Source of the DNA: Chloroflexota bacterium | Lineage (GTDB): Bacteria; Chloroflexota; Anaerolineae; Aggregatilineales; Phototrophicaceae | DNA length: 19,090 bases | Assembly: GCA_003242205.1 (NCBI GenBank) | Contig: QGUR01000047.1 | Location: forward strand, 1-19,090 | Direction: 5' to 3' | Shown here: positions 16,201-19,090 of the stretch, piece after piece | Position numbering within the stretch: the first letter of the stretch is position 1 | Layout: every line of letters begins with the position of its first letter | Program-made: the position numbers and the translations under genes | The notes under the pieces: generated by a model | What the model was told of the DNA's origin: nothing | What the model saw: only the letters and a program-made list of their open reading frames with translations | The model's database searches: none

Positions 16201-16700
16201 CAATAAACGCCCTCAGAATTCGAGGCGTGTTTAACCTCGCCAATACTGAGAATCACGCCGCGCGCCTGAAGGAGACGTTCTGGCGCAGTAACCGGGGCTG
16301 GAACGACGTCAGTGGCCCGTCCGCTGTAGCGGCGCTGCAACTCATCGGGAATCGCGACGGTGGAATAATACGCTATGAACTCGGCAAGCCACTTTAGCGA
16401 GCGGGTGTAATCCTCTTCAGTGGCGTTTATACTTTCATGTACGACTTTGTTTGCCAGTTTCCGAAACGCGTGAATGTTCGTTTGCAGTCGTTGGGGTAGC
16501 CTATCGCGGTCGATAACAAAAGTCAGACGATTGAACGCGGACGGAAAATACTGGGGCTCATCAGCCGTCAGCTCTTTAAGCACCTCTTCAAATACCTGCC
16601 GCAGCTTTGGGATTTGCTCGGATGGGAAGCGATCTGCCTGTCCAACAATTTCCAACATGCGGCTGTAGAAATATTCACTCTGGGTTACTTCAAACTTCAT
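13281..16700 (-). CDS. HEPN-like / PD-(D/E)XK nuclease / SF1 helicase fusion (Dna2-like)
   Basis: This 1139-residue DNA- or RNA-processing enzyme has an unfamiliar domain order. Residues 1-120 are helical with FRKLANKVVHE (R80, N84, H88), like DUF4145/HEPN-type domains. Residues 290-415 hold a RecB/Cas4-type nuclease: GRLD with D359, ELKSG with E374 and K376, and QAVCY with Q405 and Y409. Residues 697-1105 are an SF1 helicase of the Dna2/Upf1 group: Walker A GPPGTGKT (720-727), DEAS (833-836), GDEKQLPAVV (857-866), LTEQGRMHEAI (912-922), VDTVERYQGSERD (1043-1055) and VTLTRARERL (1087-1096). The cysteine cluster of Cas4/Dna2 is not evident. GAGAGG precedes the ATG. The gene is alone, AT-richer than its neighbours and flanked by cinA repeats, which suggests horizontal acquisition. 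A phage-defence role is inferred, not shown. Confidence 0.88.
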   Translation of the reverse strand: MKFEVTQSEYFYSRMLEIVGQADRFPSEQIPKLRQVFEEVLKELTADEPQYFPSAFNRLTFVIDRDRLPQRLQTNIHAFRKLANKVVHESINATEEDYTRSLKWLAEFIAYYSTVAIPDELQRRYSGRATDVVPAPVTAPERLLQARGVILSIGEVKHASNSEGVYCTLFCRLEKPANLDAISIMLWDSWAEFGTYAWKYATIHVTNLEKVPDKDILYRTTADSFVILEPDFLIDATDIANCFVGDDPNPNVHLFGKFTSSTTTSAMIAGNIVNAMFDDLMKDPHTELDTAFRRAARQNALPIALINSEDPRRTIQGLYDRAAEQYPVIQKVASSFTGKAVQLEPSFLSEKYGLQGRLDCLIEHNESGRKDIIELKSGSPPDLRRVIAIDGQLIPAGVWANNYAQAVCYNLLLKSAYGDRRGSTSILYSRDAGRPLRDVASTPAAERAVIRLRNRLTALEHELAYGDGSVLDNLSTVRFGPRAKYQELDLAECERVLRELQPYERKYFTSYVAFVSRELMMAKVGDGDTREGNRGFSALWREPLKDKQKGFTALAPLRFIETSKKGSDPSNQKTVCIFERQDGDSLATVFRDGDIVVLYPYARDGNAAPLRGQLLKGNIRKLSKDRIEVQLRSREPHDDFFRRYENWVIEPDFLESSFDGLYRSLYDFCRAQPEKRALLLGLREPRFGPRPDFAPNYVTEKQRQLLRQALSARDYFLLQGPPGTGKTSRMLRAMVHYLYDQPEEVIVLLAFTNRAVEEICKAVQEVCGDFLVLGSGSGEKFRDNRLNTFSESHNIPETVQRIKNARIVVSTVSSFLNNQQLVELKQFTTAIVDEASQLLDPHLVGPLSKIDRFILIGDEKQLPAVVTQNPERTRISDPDLERLGVKDLRTSFFERLLEACKTRGWSQAFGTLTEQGRMHEAIQEFPSRRFYGGKLQPLDEWQRQTDALFVPSPTSRIEQLLASSRLIFIDSPRERGSKVHEKEAKIVCDLLETIHDVYQRLQKEWDPNRTVGVITPYRAQIAEIRSKLSNHPKLSSIMDDIMVDTVERYQGSERDIIIVSFATNHRHQLANLQSLSADKTVDRKLNVTLTRARERLILIGCSEVLCYSPYYKALIEHVRANGRYVKWKTPEVSRVAPDV

Positions 16701-16848
16701 GTCAGGGCCTCTCAGACAGCAGCGACGTTGCGCTCTTAATGTACTGTAATACTAAAATACCCTGCTCCCCGGCAGAAATACCATAAGCCTTGTGGACTAC
16801 ACGACATCATGCCCGCAAGAACCTCTCCACGCGCTCGAATATATCCTT

Positions 16849-16987
16849 TAGGCCTGACGTATATCGGGCTGGTCGTTCCCGCGCTGGATATTGTGCGCGT
16901 CGACCGCCACGTGTGGGCTGGTGACCGCGAGGCGAACAAGCAAAGCAGCGCCACCGCCGCGCTGCAGGCGGTGCTGGACGCATTGAA
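16849..16987 (+). pseudogene. Truncated second copy of the cinA/pncC 3' end (right repeat)
   Basis: These bases encode GLTYIGLVVPALDIVRVDRH and onward to LDAL, identical in protein sequence to the end of the intact cinA product. All six base differences are synonymous: ATC/ATT, GCC/GCT, GGA/GGT, CAG/CAA, GCG/GCA and CTG/TTG. The upstream two thirds of the gene, including AESCTGG, are missing, and no start codon with a ribosome binding site is present. After 16987 the frame runs without a stop to 17093, through a hairpin, so the fragment is not expressed as a functional protein. The absence of amino-acid changes implies that the copy was part of a working gene until recently. Confidence 0.92.
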
Positions 16988-17005
16988 AAAGGAACTACCC
17001 CCGGC

Positions 17006-17035
17006 CCTCCCCCAAATCGCCAGATTTAGGAGAGG
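17006..17035. terminator. Hairpin after the cinA remnant
   Basis: CCTCCCCCAAATC (17006-17018) pairs with GATTTAGGAGAGG (17023-17035) at 11 of 13 positions, with a GCCA loop. It belongs to the CCTCTC-type post-gene hairpins seen elsewhere in the window. It may be the original terminator of the cinA gene. Confidence 0.5.
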
Positions 17036-17090
17036 ACCCGGAAAGTGCATCAGCAATTTTTACATCTCGGTAAGCAGGCTTTCCCCCTCA

Positions 17091-17112
17091 TAAAACCCGC
17101 ATTCCGGTTTTA
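17091..17112 (-). terminator. Hairpin downstream of the MBL-fold gene
   Basis: TAAAACC (17091-17097) pairs with GGTTTTA (17106-17112), 27 bases past the minus-strand stop at 17139. An overlapping alternative CCCGC/GCGGG stem exists. There is no clear T-tract, so its termination strength is uncertain. Confidence 0.4.
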
Positions 17113-17138
17113 GCGGGAGGAGTACAGGATGAGGTCTT

Positions 17139-17993
17139 TTACACGCTGGCCATGTTGGCGGCAAAAAACTCGGCCATAAAAACGTCCATTTCATAATCCA
17201 GCAGGAAGAGCGTGGCGTCGCCAGGCAGGTAACGCTGCATCGCCGCGATGATCGCTTCCTGATTGGCGCGGCTGACCGGCGTGGATTTGTCCTCCAGCGC
17301 GTGCATGGCCGCCAGATAGGTCTGAATGTAACCGCGCTGCCATTGGATCGCTTCCAGCGTCGACGGCGTCGCGCCATGGCCGATGTAAAGCAGCGTGTCC
17401 TCAAAGGCGAACTCGCGCTCCAGCCGGTCGAGGATGCGCAGCCATTCGGCGGTGTGCCCGTCGCGGAAGAAACAGTGACAGCGATTGGCGACCGCGTCGC
17501 CTACAAAAGCCAGCTTCATCCCATCTTTTTCGATCGTCCACATACCGTCGCTGTCCGACTCGCCGGGGCCGAGGTCGGTGAAGGTAAACGTCACGCCATC
17601 GAAGGTCAGCTTCTGCCCGTCATGGACTAGCTCGGTCGGGAACAGGCGCACGTCCGGATATTCATCGCCCAGATACTGCTTGGCGGTGGCAGCTTTAACC
17701 ACGTCCTCGCGCCGCGCAAAATCGACGCAGCCCTGCGACGCAAAGCTCGGCACGCCCTCGAACGCGACCAGCCCGGTATAGTGATCGGGATGCCCGTGGG
17801 TGAGCAGCACGGCCTCGATTGGCTTGCCGGTCGAGTCGGCCAGACGGCGCAGGTCGCGTGCGCTGGACAACGCCAGCGTCGTGTCGATGACGACGACGCT
17901 GTGCTCAAGCTCGACCACATAGGCATGAACGTGATCGCGCGGGAGCACCATAAACTTACCAGTGACGGCGTGAACCTTGGGGAAGTCTGCCAT
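17139..17993 (-). CDS. Metallo-beta-lactamase-fold hydrolase
   Basis: This 284-residue cytosolic MBL-fold protein belongs to a family covering lactonases, thioesterases, glyoxalase II and others. The metal motif THGHPDH is at residues 65-71. Further ligand positions are D166 in FVGDAVA and H206 in YIGHG. The usual motif-3 histidine (in a GH-type turn) is replaced: the corresponding stretch reads LGPGESDSDG (141-150), so E145 or D147 may act as ligand, or only one metal is bound. AGGAGG six bases ahead of ATG 17993 fixes the start. Two matching palindromes lie 63-97 bases upstream. The gene is downstream of, and on the same strand as, the GNAT gene, with a 133-base gap. Confidence 0.9.
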   Translation of the reverse strand: MADFPKVHAVTGKFMVLPRDHVHAYVVELEHSVVVIDTTLALSSARDLRRLADSTGKPIEAVLLTHGHPDHYTGLVAFEGVPSFASQGCVDFARREDVVKAATAKQYLGDEYPDVRLFPTELVHDGQKLTFDGVTFTFTDLGPGESDSDGMWTIEKDGMKLAFVGDAVANRCHCFFRDGHTAEWLRILDRLEREFAFEDTLLYIGHGATPSTLEAIQWQRGYIQTYLAAMHALEDKSTPVSRANQEAIIAAMQRYLPGDATLFLLDYEMDVFMAEFFAANMASV

Positions 17994-18055
17994 GATAGCC
18001 TCCTGTCAGCAGTAAGAGGCCATAAAGTCTATGGGCAGACTATCTGATCAACACG

Positions 18056-18090
18056 TGACAATCGTCAATGTCGCCAAGTGACATACGTCA
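18056..18090 (-). promoter_or_regulatory. Paired palindromic operators upstream of the MBL-fold gene
   Basis: TGACAATCGTCA (18056-18067) and TGACATACGTCA (18079-18090) share TGACA-NN-CGTCA, and each has the dyad TGAC-N4-GTCA. Their centres are 23 bp apart, about two helix turns. On the minus strand they sit just upstream of a TTGATC that could be the -35 of the MBL gene. A dimeric regulator is implied; its identity is unknown. Confidence 0.55.
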
Positions 18091-18126
18091 TGGTTCTGCA
18101 ATCATCGTCGGGCAGGAGCGCCTGTT

Positions 18127-18696
18127 TTACGGGGTGGTTGCACCGCGCCATTCGTCGCGCAGCAGGCCGTAATAGTGCTCGTCGACAAAGCCGCGGTCGC
18201 TGGGATAGCGCTGGCGCAGGTTGCCCTCGTAGGTGAAGCCGAGCTTTTCCAGCAGCGCCTTTGACTCCGTGTTGTGGATGTCGATGATCGCTTCCACGCG
18301 ATGCACGTCGGTCTGGCTGAAGACGTAATTGAGCACGGCGGTGACGGCCTCGGTCATGATGCCCTGCCCCCAGTAAGCCGGGTTCAGCTCATAACCGATT
18401 TCCACGCGCCCGGGGCCGAAATTGTGCAGGCTGACGGTTCCGATCAGCGTGTCGTTGCCCCGCAGCGTAATCGCCCACCGCAGCGCCTCGCGCCGTTCGA
18501 TGCGCCCCAAAAGCTGTTCCAGCCACGCGCGCGTGTCCTCGATCGTCTGGTGCGGCGGTCTGCCGTAATACGCCATCACCCGGCGGTCGGACATGATGCT
18601 GAACAGCGCTTCCAGATCCGTCATGCGAACGTCGCGCAGGATCAGGCGGTCGGTATCGAGCGTGGGGAACTGGTCAAAAGCGGCGTCGAGTGGCAC
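18127..18696 (-). CDS. GNAT acetyltransferase, RimJ/RimL-like
   Basis: This is a 189-residue acetyl-CoA-dependent N-acetyltransferase of the GNAT fold, in the RimJ/RimL-like group that acetylates protein N-termini or small molecules. It opens with the family pattern TLDTDRLILRDVRMTDLEALF and contains IGTVSLHNFGPGRVEIGYELNPAYWGQGIMTEA (written in pieces: IGYELNPAYWGQG is the acetyl-CoA-binding core). It ends with the NTESKALLEKLGFTYEG motif. I chose GTG at 18696 because GGAAGG (18711-18706) is 9 bases ahead. The longer TTG start at 18780 overlaps a TATAAT box and adds an atypical N-terminus. The substrate is unknown. Confidence 0.88.
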   Translation of the reverse strand: MPLDAAFDQFPTLDTDRLILRDVRMTDLEALFSIMSDRRVMAYYGRPPHQTIEDTRAWLEQLLGRIERREALRWAITLRGNDTLIGTVSLHNFGPGRVEIGYELNPAYWGQGIMTEAVTAVLNYVFSQTDVHRVEAIIDIHNTESKALLEKLGFTYEGNLRQRYPSDRGFVDEHYYGLLRDEWRGATTP

Positions 18697-18769
18697 TGCA
18701 ACCTGCCTTCCGGTCGTTATCGCGGGTACAAGTCTGCGCGGGCGGGAATGGGCAACCCGCAGGCCTATT

Positions 18770-18775
18770 ATTATA
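18770..18775 (-). promoter_or_regulatory. Perfect TATAAT -10 box before the GNAT gene
   Basis: On the minus strand TATAAT occupies 18775-18770, about 75 bases ahead of the chosen GTG start. No convincing -35 lies 16-18 bases upstream. It supports a start downstream of 18770. Confidence 0.45.
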
Positions 18776-18898
18776 ATCAAGGACGTTATTAAGTTGCGAC
18801 AGGATAAACTACCGCCCCGCAGCCCTCACGAACGCGCCGCTTCCTACAATGGCGAGGGGCGCACGCCGCGAGGGCCAAGCCGGTTTTAGCGCAGACGC

Positions 18899-18946
18899 CC
18901 TCTCATCCCCTGTCCGATTCCGGGAGAGGAAACAGGGGATGAGAGG
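18899..18946. terminator. Perfect 15 bp hairpin near the right end
   Basis: CCTCTCATCCCCTGT (18899-18913) pairs perfectly with ACAGGGGATGAGAGG (18932-18946) around an 18-base loop. It is the longest perfect stem in the window. It sits 19 bases past the stop of the possible minus-strand gene at 18966, so it probably ends that transcript. There is no T-tract. Bases 18781-18898 show nothing else I can support. Confidence 0.65.
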
Positions 18947-18965
18947 TACGGCTTAGAGGCGGTTA

Positions 18966-19090
18966 TCAGGCGGGCACCGGGAGCTGCCGCGCCGCCAACG
19001 ATGCACCCCGAATAAGCGGCCGCGGGGCGCGGCCAAAGGCGGGGCGGTTGGGCCCACCAGACGGGCCGGCTCTTCGGTCTCCCGCGCGAC
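18966..19090 (-). CDS. Possible C-terminal tail of a minus-strand gene running off the window
   Basis: On the minus strand the frame is open from the window edge to a TGA at 18968-18966. It encodes about 41 residues rich in Arg, Gly, Pro and Ala (RRAGPSGGPNRPAFGRAPRP, then LIRG and a short end LPVPA). Such tails occur on RNA-binding proteins and DEAD-box helicases, but no domain is visible. Support comes from the G/C-rich third codon positions and the strong hairpin right after the stop. In DNA this GC-rich, an open frame of this length can arise by chance. Confidence 0.35.
   Translation of the reverse strand, partial: RAGDRRAGPSGGPNRPAFGRAPRPLIRGASLAARQLPVPA

Larger units (their letters stand above)
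13066..16848. mobile_element. Putative 3783 bp integrated cassette at the cinA 3' end
   Basis: The distance between equivalent points of the two cinA repeats is 3783 bases. The unit comprises one repeat copy, a terminator hairpin, the nuclease-helicase gene and its 148-base upstream region. Its base composition is lower than that of the neighbours: sampled 60-base lines in the helicase gene (14281, 13381, 16141) have 27, 31 and 29 G+C, against 43 in cinA (12961), 40 in the MBL gene (17221) and 39 in rpsB (9361). No integrase or transposase lies inside. Single-crossover integration of a circle carrying a cinA 3' fragment, or recombination by an enzyme acting in trans, would produce this layout. 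Confidence 0.6.

Noticed and set aside
13281..16700. Classical Cas4 or CRISPR association of the nuclease domain
   Set aside because: No cas genes or repeat arrays are nearby, and the cysteine cluster typical of Cas4 is not evident.
13215..16851. CCTTTAG at 13215-13221 and 16845-16851 as a short attachment core
   Set aside because: A 7-base match next to the repeat ends is too short to separate from chance. The 139 bp repeat is the stronger signal.
16809..17093. 94-residue open frame as a separate gene
   Set aside because: It is the truncated cinA 3' copy with 14 unrelated leading codons and a tail read through a hairpin. No ribosome binding site is present.

Overview
The window is GC-rich bacterial chromosome. 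It most likely comes from a Chloroflexota (Anaerolineae-type) genome or MAG. This is inferred from Thr/Pro-rich linkers of the TPTPT kind on secreted and membrane proteins, an FHA-transmembrane-SH3b protein, a short (209 aa) EF-Ts and G+C-rich post-gene hairpins. No rRNA, tRNA, CRISPR array, transposase or integrase was found.

Layout. Bases 1-1684 hold the two ATPase genes of an Opp/Dpp-type peptide ABC importer, the first cut by the window edge. Bases 1860-3974 hold an FHA-domain membrane protein with its own promoter. Bases 3996-8865 are an accessory stretch: an HxlR repressor divergent from an AraC regulator, two alpha/beta hydrolases (one probably exported), a DUF2277 / helix-hairpin-helix gene pair, a RibD-C/DHFR-like reductase and a decayed third hydrolase. 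Two promoters in this stretch share paired sequence elements, so they may form one small regulon. Bases 8954-11511 are the core block rpsB-tsf-pyrH. It has a strong promoter, a highly structured 5' leader before rpsB, and an intrinsic terminator between tsf and pyrH. A LysM lipoprotein follows on the minus strand.

The most notable region is 12726-16987. An intact stand-alone cinA/pncC gene is followed by a lone, lower-GC gene for a 1139-residue protein on the opposite strand. That protein combines a HEPN/DUF4145-like N-terminus, a PD-(D/E)XK nuclease and an SF1 Dna2/Upf1-type helicase. Beyond it lies a second copy of the last 139 bp of cinA. The two copies differ at six positions, all synonymous. 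The nuclease-helicase gene therefore sits between direct repeats of the cinA 3' end. This looks like a small integrated cassette that restored the cinA reading frame, and its cargo resembles a defence or DNA-processing enzyme.

The right end (17139-19090) holds a metallo-beta-lactamase-fold hydrolase with a pair of matching upstream palindromes, a GNAT acetyltransferase, a very strong hairpin, and the possible Arg/Gly-rich tail of a minus-strand gene running off the window.
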